Source: an uncultured Peptoniphilaceae bacterium (GTDB lineage Bacteria > Bacillota > Clostridia > Tissierellales > Peptoniphilaceae). Taken from it: a stretch of DNA of 64,000 nucleotides. Position 1 is the first letter of the stretch. Every line of letters starts with the position of its first letter. Shown piece by piece: positions 1 through 7,795 of the stretch. A program made the position numbers and the translations under genes. The DNA is taken from the NCBI GenBank assembly GCA_943912255.1, contig CALTTP010000009.1, positions 12,331 to 76,330 on the forward strand. The letters are read 5' to 3'. The notes under the pieces were generated by a model, which saw nothing but the letters and a program-made list of their open reading frames with translations, was not told the DNA's origin and searched no databases.

Positions 1-341
1 GCAATAGACTCAGTAACACCTGACATTTCAAACAAAACTCTACCCGGTTTAATTACAGCTACCCAGTATTCTGGATTACCCTTACCAGAACCCATACGTA
101 CTTCTGCAGGTTTTTCAGTTACCGGTTTATCAGGAAATACTTTTATCCAAATATTTCCGCCTCTTTTTATATATCTAGTCATCGCACGTCTTGCGGCTTC
201 TATTTGATTTGCAGTCATCCAGCAAGGCTCCAAAGCTTGAAGGCCATAATCACCGTAAGCTAATTGGTTTCCCTTATGAGCTTTACCGGTCATTCTGCCT
301 CTGTGAACCTTACGATGCTTAACTCTTTTAGGCATTAACAT
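1..341 (-). CDS. rplP: 50S ribosomal protein L16 (3' end cut by window edge)
   Basis: Large-subunit ribosomal protein L16, which sits near the peptidyl-transferase centre. The minus strand reads MLMPKR followed by the conserved KHRKVHRGRM and, further on, the TRYIKRGGNIWIKVFPDKP segment. The ATG at 341 has AGGAGG nine bases upstream; a second ATG two codons in (335) is possible. About 113 codons are present and the stop lies outside the window. It is downstream of rpsC in the usual S10-spc gene order. Confidence 0.96.
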   Translation of the reverse strand, partial: MLMPKRVKHRKVHRGRMTGKAHKGNQLAYGDYGLQALEPCWMTANQIEAARRAMTRYIKRGGNIWIKVFPDKPVTEKPAEVRMGSGKGNPEYWVAVIKPGRVLFEMSGVTESI

Positions 342-361
342 AGATTCTTTCCTCCTATGAA

Positions 362-1099
362 CTATTTGTTTTCTGATTGACCTCTGTTATTTCTCTTTGG
401 GTTATTTCTTCTATTTCTCTTATTTCTTCTTCTGTTGTCTTTGATTTCAGGAAGTTTAGCTTCCTTCATACCAGGAAGAACCTCACCCTTGTATATCCAA
501 ACTTTAACACCAAGCTTACCATAAGTAGTATCAGCTTCAGCAAAACCATAACTTATGTCCGCTCTAAGAGTTTGAAGAGGAATAGTTCCTTCACTATAAC
601 CTTCAGTTCTAGCCATATCAGCACCGCCAACACGTCCAGAAACAGAAGTCTTAACACCCTTAGCTCCAGCTCTCATACTTCTTTGAATAGCTTGTTTCAT
701 AGCCCTTCTAAAAGAAATTCTTCTTTCTAGAGAAGCAGCTATATTTTCAGCTACTAGCTGTGCATCTAAATCAGGTCTTTTAACTTCTTCAACATTTATA
801 ATAACTTGCTTTTCAGTCAATTTTTCTAATTTATTTCTTAATACTTCAACACCGGCACCTTGTCTACCAATTACCATTCCGGGTTTTGCAGTATTGATTG
901 TAACCTTAATCTTGTTAGAAGCTCTTTCGATTTGAATATCTGAAACACCAGATAAGAAAACTTCCTTTTTAACCAATTCACGAATGCTATTGTCTTCAAC
1001 TAGTAAATCGGCAAAGTCCTTCTTATCGGCAAACCACTTAGAACTCCAGTCTTTAATTACTCCAACTCTTAAACCGTGTGGATTAACTTTTTGACCCAT
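362..1099 (-). CDS. rpsC: 30S ribosomal protein S3
   Basis: Small-subunit protein S3, at the mRNA entry tunnel. It starts MGQKVNPHGLRVG, has the KH-domain GXXG loop (IGRQG, about residues 77-81), and the S3 C-terminal domain with RADISYG and GVKVWIYKGE. At 245 residues it is slightly longer than many homologues because of a strongly basic Arg/Asn/Lys-rich tail from about residue 215. It lies 15 bp downstream of rplV and 20 bp upstream of rplP, inside one transcription unit. Confidence 0.98.
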   Translation of the reverse strand: MGQKVNPHGLRVGVIKDWSSKWFADKKDFADLLVEDNSIRELVKKEVFLSGVSDIQIERASNKIKVTINTAKPGMVIGRQGAGVEVLRNKLEKLTEKQVIINVEEVKRPDLDAQLVAENIAASLERRISFRRAMKQAIQRSMRAGAKGVKTSVSGRVGGADMARTEGYSEGTIPLQTLRADISYGFAEADTTYGKLGVKVWIYKGEVLPGMKEAKLPEIKDNRRRNKRNRRNNPKRNNRGQSENK

Positions 1100-1114
1100 A
1101 TTCGCTTACCCTCC

Positions 1115-1450
1115 TTATTCTCTTTCCTTAACTACAACACCAATATGGCTTGATCTCTTTAAAATCGGATAAGCCGAACCCTTAGCCTTAGGTCTCCATC
1201 TTTTCATGACAGGAGCCTGATTAGCATAAGCATGGGCTACGATAAGCTCATCCCTATCCAAGTTGAAATTATGCTCAGCATTGGCAATAGCAGACTTTAA
1301 CACTTTTTCTAAAAGTCTAGCTCCCTTTTTAGGAGTAAATTTCAAAATCGCTAGGGCCTCATCAACATTTTTACCTCTAATTTCCTTACAAATAAAGTTA
1401 ACCTTAAGAGGTGATATTCTTTCATATTTAGCAATAGCCTTTACTTCCAT
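1115..1450 (-). CDS. rplV: 50S ribosomal protein L22
   Basis: Large-subunit protein L22, whose hairpin lines the exit tunnel. 111 residues, the normal length. The conserved RISPLKVNFICKEIRGK start and the C-terminal hairpin PVMKRWRPKAKGSAYPILKRSSHIGVVV are both visible. Its gene lies between rpsS and rpsC with gaps of 11 and 15 bp, as expected for the S10 operon. Confidence 0.98.
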   Translation of the reverse strand: MEVKAIAKYERISPLKVNFICKEIRGKNVDEALAILKFTPKKGARLLEKVLKSAIANAEHNFNLDRDELIVAHAYANQAPVMKRWRPKAKGSAYPILKRSSHIGVVVKERE

Positions 1451-1461
1451 ATCCAGTCCTC

Positions 1462-1746
1462 CTATCTAACCTTACTAGCCTTTTCACTTTTACCAACATG
1501 GCCTCTATAAGTTCTAGTAGTAACAAATTCTCCAAGCTTATGTCCAACCATGTCTTCAGTTATATAAATCGGTAAATGCTTTCTACCATCATGTACCGCA
1601 ATTGTGTGTCCAACGAATTGTGGAAAAATTGTAGATCTACGAGACCAAGTCTTAACTACTTGTTTCTTGTCATCAGCATTTAAGGCTTCAACCTTCTTTA
1701 GCAGATGAGCATCACAAAATGGTCCCTTTTTAACGGATCTTCCCAT
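1462..1746 (-). CDS. rpsS: 30S ribosomal protein S19
   Basis: Small-subunit head protein S19. 94 residues, starting MGRSVKKGPF and ending in the basic GHVGKSEKASKVR. The conserved KTWSRRSTIFPQFVGHTIAVHDGRKHLP block is present. GGAGG lies just upstream of the ATG. Fifteen bp separate it from rplB. Confidence 0.98.
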   Translation of the reverse strand: MGRSVKKGPFCDAHLLKKVEALNADDKKQVVKTWSRRSTIFPQFVGHTIAVHDGRKHLPIYITEDMVGHKLGEFVTTRTYRGHVGKSEKASKVR

Positions 1747-1761
1747 TAAAACCCCTCCTTA

Positions 1762-2595
1762 TTACTTATTTCTTCTTCTTACAATGTATGCATTAGACTT
1801 CTTGGATCTCTTTCTAGTCTTAAGTCCAACAGCAGGTTTACCCCAAGGTGTAGATGGTGCAGGACGACCGATTGGAGTTCTACCTTCCCCACCACCATGA
1901 GGGTGATCTACTGGGTTCATCGCAGAACCTCTTACATGAGGTCTCTTACCAAGATGTCTGTTTCTACCAGCCTTACCTAAAGTAACAAGCTCGTGAGAAA
2001 TATTTCCAACCTGTCCAATAGTTGCACGACATTCAAGATGTATAAGTCTAAACTCTCCAGAAGGTAATCTTAATTGAGCAAATTCCCCTTCCTTAGCCAT
2101 CAATTGGGCTTCAGCTCCAGCAGTTCTTGCAAGTTGACCACCCTTACCAGGCTTTAACTCAATATTATGAACTGTAGTACCAACAGGAATATTTCTTAGC
2201 TTTAAAGCATTACCTATCATAATATCCGCATCTTCACCAGATTCAATAGTATATCCTACCTTTAATCCGTGAGGAGCAAGAATATATCTCTTTTCACCAT
2301 CAGCATAATTTAAAAGTGCGATATTTGCAGTTCTATTAGGATCGTATTCAATAGAAGCTACCTTTGCAGGTATTCCATCCTTGTCCCTTTTAAAGTCAAT
2401 TATTCTATATTTTCTCTTAGCACCGCCGCCTCTGTGACGAACAGTAATCCTACCATATGAATTTCTACCACCTGATTTGTTCAAGTTCACTAAAAGTGAC
2501 CTTTCAGGTTGTTTATCCTTTGTGATTTCTTCAAAGCTTAGTACGGACATTCCACGTACGCCGGCAGAGGTTGGTTTGTATTTTCTTATAGCCAT
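1762..2595 (-). CDS. rplB: 50S ribosomal protein L2
   Basis: Large-subunit protein L2, needed for subunit association and peptidyl-transferase activity. 277 residues, full length. It shows the N-terminal MAIRKYKPTSAGVRGMS, the GGGAKRKYR basic segment and the diagnostic C-terminal MNPVDHPHGGGEGR motif that carries the catalytic-centre histidine. Gaps of about 15 bp on both sides place it firmly in the operon. Confidence 0.99.
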   Translation of the reverse strand: MAIRKYKPTSAGVRGMSVLSFEEITKDKQPERSLLVNLNKSGGRNSYGRITVRHRGGGAKRKYRIIDFKRDKDGIPAKVASIEYDPNRTANIALLNYADGEKRYILAPHGLKVGYTIESGEDADIMIGNALKLRNIPVGTTVHNIELKPGKGGQLARTAGAEAQLMAKEGEFAQLRLPSGEFRLIHLECRATIGQVGNISHELVTLGKAGRNRHLGKRPHVRGSAMNPVDHPHGGGEGRTPIGRPAPSTPWGKPAVGLKTRKRSKKSNAYIVRRRNK

Positions 2596-2610
2596 TTATT
2601 TACCTCCTAA

Positions 2611-2907
2611 TTATAATCCTTCAAAGAATTCAATTTCTTTTGAATCCGGTTTTAAAGTTACAATAGCTTTTTTCCAAGTAGGAGTCTTACCTTGATTTTG
2701 TCCCATTCTCTTTAACTTTCCAGGAACAGTCATGGTGTTTACCTTAGCTACCTTAACCCCTTCTCCGAAAACAACTTCAATTGCTTTTTTTATCTCTGAT
2801 TTATTTGCATTTCTAGCAACCTTGAAAGTGTAGACCCCTTGGTCCATTCTATCCATGGATGCCTCTGTGATAATAGGTTTAATAATAATATCGTAAGGTG
2901 ACATCAT
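2611..2907 (-). CDS. rplW: 50S ribosomal protein L23
   Basis: Large-subunit protein L23, a docking site at the tunnel exit for SRP and trigger factor. 98 residues; PYDIIIKPIITEASM and YTFKVARNANKSEIKKAIE are family hallmarks. The start overlaps the rplD stop in a TAATG arrangement, so translation is probably coupled. Two adjacent ATG codons (2907, 2904) could both serve as the start. Confidence 0.98.
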   Translation of the reverse strand: MMSPYDIIIKPIITEASMDRMDQGVYTFKVARNANKSEIKKAIEVVFGEGVKVAKVNTMTVPGKLKRMGQNQGKTPTWKKAIVTLKPDSKEIEFFEGL

Positions 2908-3530
2908 TATGCAAACACCTCCTCAATCTTCTTAACTGAATCTTGTGTCAGAATAAGAGAATCGTGTTTTAAAAGATCATATACATTGATTTTATCAGCA
3001 GTTGCAACACTAACCCCTTCAATATTTCTAAAAGAACGAGCGATATGTGCATCATCAGCATCAATTATGATTAAAGCCTTTCTAGAAGCCTTTATGTTAT
3101 TTAAAACACTCTTAGCAGTCTTAGTGCTGAAACCATCAAGTTTCAATGCATCTAATACGATTAATTCTTCATCATTTAATTTTGAAGTTAAAACAGACTT
3201 TAACGCAAGTCTTCTTACCTTCTTAGGCACTTTATAGCTGTAGTCCCTTGGTTTTGGAGCAAATACAATTCCTCCACCTTTCCATTGAGGACTTCTGATA
3301 CTACCTTGACGAGCACGTCCAGTACCTTTTTGTCTCCAAGGTTTCTTTCCTCCGCCTCTAACCTCAGCTCTTGTCTTCGCGGATTGAGTGCCTTGTCTTT
3401 TGTTTGCAAGTTGATTTTTAACAACTTCGTAAACAACATGTTCATTTACTTCTACGCCAAATATATCTTCTCTAAGATCTATATTTCCAACAGATTCACC
3501 TTGTTGGTTTAACATTTTAATGCTAGGCAT
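2907..3530 (-). CDS. rplD: 50S ribosomal protein L4
   Basis: Large-subunit protein L4, which also acts as an autogenous regulator of the S10 operon in some bacteria. 207 residues. The exit-tunnel loop region KTRAEVRGGGKKPWRQKGTGRARQGS and the downstream PQWKGGG are typical. Its stop overlaps the rplW start by one base. Confidence 0.98.
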   Translation of the reverse strand: MPSIKMLNQQGESVGNIDLREDIFGVEVNEHVVYEVVKNQLANKRQGTQSAKTRAEVRGGGKKPWRQKGTGRARQGSIRSPQWKGGGIVFAPKPRDYSYKVPKKVRRLALKSVLTSKLNDEELIVLDALKLDGFSTKTAKSVLNNIKASRKALIIIDADDAHIARSFRNIEGVSVATADKINVYDLLKHDSLILTQDSVKKIEEVFA

Positions 3531-3550
3531 GTTCCATCCCCCTTCCTAAA

Positions 3551-4180
3551 CTAATTAGCCTTTACAGACTCTCTCAATGTTACAAGTCCACCTTTAGGTC
3601 CGGGAACAGCTCCCTTAACTAAAATTAGATTCTTATCTGCGTCAACTCTAACAACTTGTAGGTTTTGAACAGTAACACGTTCATTACCCATCTTACCGCT
3701 ACCTTTTCTTCCTTTGAATACACGTCCAGGATATGCAGAAGCAGATCTAGCACCCGCAACTCTATGGGATTTAGAACCGTGACTTTCAGGACCTCTGCCG
3801 TAGTTGTATCTAACGATAGCACCTTGAGTTCCCTTACCCTTAGAAGTTCCAAAAACGTCAATCTTATCATTTTCCTTAAAAATGTCCACCTTGATTTCAG
3901 AACCTAGTTCATAAGCAGCTGCATCTTCAACACGAAACTCTCTTAAATATTTCTTGTATCCAGCATTTGCCTTGTCAAGATGACCCTTCATTGGTTGGTT
4001 TACCTTATGTTCCTTCATATCAACATAACCAACTTGAATAGCATTATATCCGTCAGTTTCAACTGACTTAACTTGAGTAACTATCATAGGGCCTGCCTCT
4101 ATAACAGTTACAGGAATCAACTGTCCATTTTCACCGAAAATTTGAGTCATTCCAATTTTCTTTCCCAATATACTCTTCAT
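3551..4180 (-). CDS. rplC: 50S ribosomal protein L3
   Basis: Large-subunit protein L3. I place the start at the ATG at 4180 (MKSILGKKIGMTQIF, 209 residues) because GGAGG lies seven bases upstream of it. A GTG two codons earlier (4186) sits too close to that site. Conserved TQGAIVRYNYGRGPESHGSKSHRVAG and PGRVFKGRKGSGKMG segments are visible. It is between rpsJ and rplD. Confidence 0.97.
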   Translation of the reverse strand: MKSILGKKIGMTQIFGENGQLIPVTVIEAGPMIVTQVKSVETDGYNAIQVGYVDMKEHKVNQPMKGHLDKANAGYKKYLREFRVEDAAAYELGSEIKVDIFKENDKIDVFGTSKGKGTQGAIVRYNYGRGPESHGSKSHRVAGARSASAYPGRVFKGRKGSGKMGNERVTVQNLQVVRVDADKNLILVKGAVPGPKGGLVTLRESVKAN

Positions 4181-4234
4181 GAGCACACCTCCTAATTACT
4201 TACAGCGGATTGTCCACTTACAATCATACTAAGA

Positions 4235-4543
4235 TTAAAGCTTGATCTCGATATCAACACCAGCAGGAAGATTCAATTTCTTTAAAGCTTCAAGAGTGTT
4301 TTTATTTGGATCAACGATATCGATTAGTCTTTTATGTGTTCTTTGTTCAAACTGCTCTCTACTGTCCTTGTATTTGTGAACAGCCCTAAGAATAGTTACA
4401 ACCTCTTTCTCAGTTGGAAGAGGAATAGGTCCAGAAACTTGCGCTCCAGTTCTCTTAGTTGCATCCACAATCTTGTGAGCAGATTGATCGATTAACTCAT
4501 GATCATAAGCTCTTAGTCTAATTCTTATCTTTTGTTTTGCCAT
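4235..4543 (-). CDS. rpsJ: 30S ribosomal protein S10
   Basis: Small-subunit protein S10, also known as NusE in antitermination complexes. The start MAKQKIRIRLRAYDHEL at 4543 follows GGAGG by eight bases, giving 102 residues, the family length. The reading frame is open further upstream, but that part (from 4591) has no homology to S10 and lies in the leader. It is the first gene of the operon. Confidence 0.97.
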   Translation of the reverse strand: MAKQKIRIRLRAYDHELIDQSAHKIVDATKRTGAQVSGPIPLPTEKEVVTILRAVHKYKDSREQFEQRTHKRLIDIVDPNKNTLEALKKLNLPAGVDIEIKL

Positions 4544-4743
4544 TATAGGCACCTCCTTGAAATTTTGGAAGCGTCTGATTACTTTCGGCATCCACCCATC
4601 CGGGTGTATCGTGTCTCAATTTTTAAAAAGACCTTTCGGTCTAAGTAATCCCTTCGCCCAAATCAAAGTTTGGACTTACTCCACGGAAATTCCCTGAAAA
4701 CCTCAGCAACCTCCCGTTTCAACGCTTTTCCTTTTTTTGACAC
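4544..4743 (-). promoter_or_regulatory. Structured 5' leader of the S10 operon
   Basis: About 200 nt separate the predicted transcription start from rpsJ. Read on the minus strand it contains several small hairpins: GTCCAAA with TTTGGGC, AGACC-GAAA-GGTCT followed by a short T-run, and CACCC-GGAT-GGGTG close to the rpsJ ribosome binding site. An autoregulatory ribosomal-protein leader is likely from position and structure, but I do not recognise a named family. Confidence 0.55.
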
Positions 4744-4749
4744 TCATAC

Positions 4750-4778
4750 ATTATACACAAAGGTTAGATTAAATGCAA
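4750..4778 (-). promoter_or_regulatory. Sigma-A promoter of the S10 operon
   Basis: On the minus strand, -35 TTGCAT (4778-4773) and -10 TATAAT (4755-4750) are separated by exactly 17 bp. It lies about 210 bp upstream of rpsJ. Confidence 0.8.
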
Positions 4779-4880
4779 GCTTTTTTAAAAGTTTTTTCAA
4801 TATTTTTGAGATTATTACAAAAATGTAATTCCCTTCCTTATTATATAGAGATAGCCATTACAGTTCAAGGCCTACTTACC

Positions 4881-4909
4881 TTGTCAGTTTAGAAATTACT
4901 ATTTATAAT
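4881..4909 (+). promoter_or_regulatory. Sigma-A promoter of the envelope gene pair
   Basis: TTGTCA (4881-4886), 17 bp spacer, TATAAT (4904-4909). It lies 31 bp upstream of the TTG start at 4941 and points away from the ribosomal operon. Confidence 0.8.
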
Positions 4910-4940
4910 GGTAAATAGGAGTTTAATTTAGGAGGAAATT

Positions 4941-5882
4941 TTGAAAAATTTAAAATACACATTGCTAATTGGGATAGTAATAGCATTTTTTGCCATTAGC
5001 GTAATTAAGCCAAACTCTGGACTTGATTTAAAAACATTGTTTAAAATGGTTGAACAGGCAAATCAAAAAACTGAAAATTATGTTCAAAAAAACAGCTTTT
5101 CAGTTACCAAATCAAAAATCGATCCATTTTTGGATAAAGAGCCAGAGGAAAAGACTTTTCCAGAGTATTATCTAGGAAATGTCTTAAGACAAAAAGAAAA
5201 AGAATTATCCAAAGAAGAGGAAAATGAAATAAAAAAAAGAATTAAGGCTTCTCAATTACAGCACTACACTAATAAACAGCGTTATGAAGTTTTTTATAGC
5301 GGAACCAGCTTCAATAAACTATACGTTTCCGACTATATATCTCGTAATAAAGAGGCCTTTCAAAGTTTTTATGTTAGAGAAAACGGGAAAATAAAATCCT
5401 CATTAGATAATAAGATAATAGAATCAGATGATAAGGACTTTGTTCAGCCATTAGAACCTCTGAAGGAAAGCCACGAATTCATCGAAGTCTTTGACTATAA
5501 AAAAATCACCGAAGCTCTCAATACCATATCTGAATTTGTAGATTTTACAGAAATAGATAAATTTTACGTATTTAAAAAAGAGTACGAAACTATAAATAAT
5601 CCGGAAGTTAAAAAGATTGCTAAACTCTTAGAAATAGACAAAGATTTAAATAGATATGGAGAGTTTTCCCTGGAGGATGTTTTCAGCGGCTCTTGGGACA
5701 AATCCTATGCTTTAATAAATTACAATTTAGATAGTACAGACATGGGTATTAAAAAATTAATTTTCACTATAGTTGTTGAAAAAGACGGAGTAAGAGAAAC
5801 CATCTACTCCTTTAAGGAATTTGAACAATTTAACATCATTAATGACATTTCTTTGCCAAAACAGTTGAAGGAATCGAGGTAA
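4941..5882 (+). CDS. Membrane-anchored protein of unknown function
   Basis: 313 residues beginning at TTG, chosen because GGAGG lies five bases upstream. Residues 5-23 form a single hydrophobic segment (signal anchor or uncleaved signal peptide; no lipobox cysteine), and the rest is charged and probably extracytoplasmic. I recognise no catalytic motif. It lies 4 bp upstream of an O-antigen-ligase-like gene under the same promoter, so a role in cell-surface polysaccharide export or assembly is inferred from position only. Confidence 0.75.
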   Translation: MKNLKYTLLIGIVIAFFAISVIKPNSGLDLKTLFKMVEQANQKTENYVQKNSFSVTKSKIDPFLDKEPEEKTFPEYYLGNVLRQKEKELSKEEENEIKKRIKASQLQHYTNKQRYEVFYSGTSFNKLYVSDYISRNKEAFQSFYVRENGKIKSSLDNKIIESDDKDFVQPLEPLKESHEFIEVFDYKKITEALNTISEFVDFTEIDKFYVFKKEYETINNPEVKKIAKLLEIDKDLNRYGEFSLEDVFSGSWDKSYALINYNLDSTDMGIKKLIFTIVVEKDGVRETIYSFKEFEQFNIINDISLPKQLKESR

Positions 5883-5886
5883 TATC

Positions 5887-7302
5887 ATGAATAGAACTTT
5901 ATTTGAAAATAAAAATTTCATTTTTATATTCTCAAGCATGCTTCTGCTTACAATCTTCTTTACTTTAGGGGAAACAGGTGCAGAAATGCCGATTTATAGT
6001 TTCTTAACTCCATATAAGATTACTCTGCTTGTAACAGGAATACTCTTTTTGATAGCGTTGGGGAAAACGCCAAAAGAAACTTTCTACTATTGTATTGAAT
6101 CAATAAAAAAGGGCACTAAGTCTCTTTCTTTTACAATGGTAATGATAGTTCTTTACATTCTTTATGACCTTATCAGCCTATCTTATACGAACAATATACA
6201 CATTTCCCTTTTAAAATATGTAACCATAGTATCCATGCTGGCAGTTGTATTTTTTGGGTTATTACTATTGAATTCTTCAAGTTTCAAGCACACTTTGGAC
6301 TGGACTTTAACCTTTATATCAGGTTCTTCACTAGTATTATTGGTTTATGCGTGGACATATGAAGTAATCTTTGATAGTACTATTTACGCCAGAAGACTTT
6401 CTTTGTTGATAGATTACAATAAATTTAGTATGGCCCTATTTTTTGGTTTTATTTCAACACTTTATTTAATCACGAGAAAAGTAAAAAATGTGGATAAAAG
6501 AAATATATTTTCTTTTATTGCAACAGTACTCTATTTCTCTACTATTCACCTTACAGCTTCAAGAAGAACTAGTAGAATGATGAACGTTGTAATATTAGTT
6601 TTAGGGTTGGTCTTCCTAGTTAGCATATATGTAAATGCAAAAAGAAACAAATCCTATGATAATCGTAATTTCTTAATGTCAGTAATGAAATTTATTTTAG
6701 GCGGGATAATTTCATATCTTTTAATAGTCTTAGTAATCTCAGGCTATTCATACTTGACCACAGAAAGAATTCTTTCTGCAACAAAAGGTCAAACGGGTGA
6801 AGGCGTATCAGTAGATAAGGGAACGGAAGAAGTACTAGACGATTTGAAGACATTGGACAAAAGAGAAGTAATCTGGACCTTAGCTCTTAGATCCTATAGA
6901 GAATATCCTACTTTAAATAAGATTATAGGAAAAGGCGCTTCTGCCCACTTTGATATTTACAACGAGAAGAAAAATCATGAAATTATTAATAAGAAATACT
7001 GGAAAGAGGTACCAGAAAATACTTTGGACCCACATAACTTTGCACTTGTAGATTTACTTGATGGTGGAATAATAAAAGTTACAATCACTCTGCTCATGCT
7101 TGTTTCTATACCCATATACCTATTTAAAATTAGAAAGAAACATTTTTATGACTCACTATTTATTTTTCTTTTAGCAGTTACAGTTTTAGGGGACATGTCT
7201 ATAAGTTCAAGATATGGAATATTGGACAATAAAATGGTATGGCTAATACTTCTTCTACTACTTGAATTAAACGAAGAATCAACATATCAATATCAAAATT
7301 AA
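5887..7302 (+). CDS. O-antigen ligase / Wzy-type polysaccharide polymerase-like membrane protein
   Basis: 471 residues with about ten or more hydrophobic segments. A long extracytoplasmic loop (about residues 290-390) contains DPHNFALVDLLDGG near residue 381; this resembles the His-Asn motif in the large loop of the WaaL/Wzy_C family, which transfers or polymerises lipid-linked glycans. ATG at 5887 follows GAGG. It is coupled to the upstream anchored protein and ends at a terminator. The exact substrate cannot be told. A sporulation or teichuronic-type polymerase is possible. Confidence 0.75.
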   Translation: MNRTLFENKNFIFIFSSMLLLTIFFTLGETGAEMPIYSFLTPYKITLLVTGILFLIALGKTPKETFYYCIESIKKGTKSLSFTMVMIVLYILYDLISLSYTNNIHISLLKYVTIVSMLAVVFFGLLLLNSSSFKHTLDWTLTFISGSSLVLLVYAWTYEVIFDSTIYARRLSLLIDYNKFSMALFFGFISTLYLITRKVKNVDKRNIFSFIATVLYFSTIHLTASRRTSRMMNVVILVLGLVFLVSIYVNAKRNKSYDNRNFLMSVMKFILGGIISYLLIVLVISGYSYLTTERILSATKGQTGEGVSVDKGTEEVLDDLKTLDKREVIWTLALRSYREYPTLNKIIGKGASAHFDIYNEKKNHEIINKKYWKEVPENTLDPHNFALVDLLDGGIIKVTITLLMLVSIPIYLFKIRKKHFYDSLFIFLLAVTVLGDMSISSRYGILDNKMVWLILLLLLELNEESTYQYQN

Positions 7303-7310
7303 AAAATAAG

Positions 7311-7341
7311 GCAGCCTCTGTGTTTTACAGGCTGTCTTTTA
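7311..7341 (+). terminator. Rho-independent terminator after the O-antigen-ligase-like gene
   Basis: GCAGCCT and AGGCTGT arms around an 11-nt loop, followed by CTTTTAT. Confidence 0.7.
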
Positions 7342-7421
7342 TAGTTTCAAAAATAGAACTCTTTAATCACAGATGTCATACTCATTGAATATTGAAATTC
7401 AAGTTTTTCTCTAAATCCCCC

Positions 7422-7450
7422 TTTTTCCAACTGTTCATATATGTTATAAT
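7422..7450 (+). promoter_or_regulatory. Promoter of the SCIFF precursor
   Basis: TATAAT at 7445-7450 lies 24 bp upstream of the ATG of scfA. The -35 region 17 bp upstream (TTTTTC) is weak. Confidence 0.5.
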
Positions 7451-7473
7451 AAAGTCAACGAGGAGGTACATAG

Positions 7474-7623
7474 ATGAAAAAACATATAATTACAATTTCA
7501 GGCAATTCTTTAAAGAAATCTGCTTGTAAGGGTGGATGTGGAGAATGTCAAACATCCTGCCAATCTGCTTGCAAGACTTCTTGCACCGTAGGTAACCAAG
7601 AGTGCGAAAACGAAAATAGATAA
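7474..7623 (+). CDS. scfA: SCIFF ranthipeptide precursor (six cysteines in forty-five residues)
   Basis: A 49-residue peptide starting MKKHIITISGNSLKKSACK. Cysteines at 18, 22, 25, 29, 33 and 37 form the SCIFF array, with an extra cysteine at 44. SCIFF peptides are radical-SAM-modified with thioether crosslinks and are nearly universal in Clostridia. GAGG lies seven to ten bases before the ATG. The dedicated maturase follows at 7796. A terminator-like hairpin separates the two, which would give more precursor than enzyme. Confidence 0.93.
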   Translation: MKKHIITISGNSLKKSACKGGCGECQTSCQSACKTSCTVGNQECENENR

Positions 7624-7630
7624 TTTTTAA

Positions 7631-7659
7631 GGGGGTTGATTAAGTTCAGCCCCTTTTTT
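7631..7659 (+). terminator. Terminator or attenuator between scfA and scfB
   Basis: GGGGTTGA and TCAGCCCC arms followed by six T. It lies eight bases after the scfA stop and 137 bp before scfB, whose own promoter is not obvious. Confidence 0.7.
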
Positions 7660-7795
7660 GTGAAGAGAACCCGTTAAGGACTAAACTATAGTAAATCACC
7701 TACAGCTAACAAAACATTTTGAGTTTCTCAACTTGCCAATTGTAGGATTTTCGTAGAATATGTACTTAATTTTTCAAAAAAGATAAGGAGTAAAA

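Noticed and set aside
4544..4591. N-terminal extension of S10
   Set aside because: The upstream frame is open, but the family start MAKQKIRIR at 4543 has a perfect ribosome site and the extension lies in leader hairpins.
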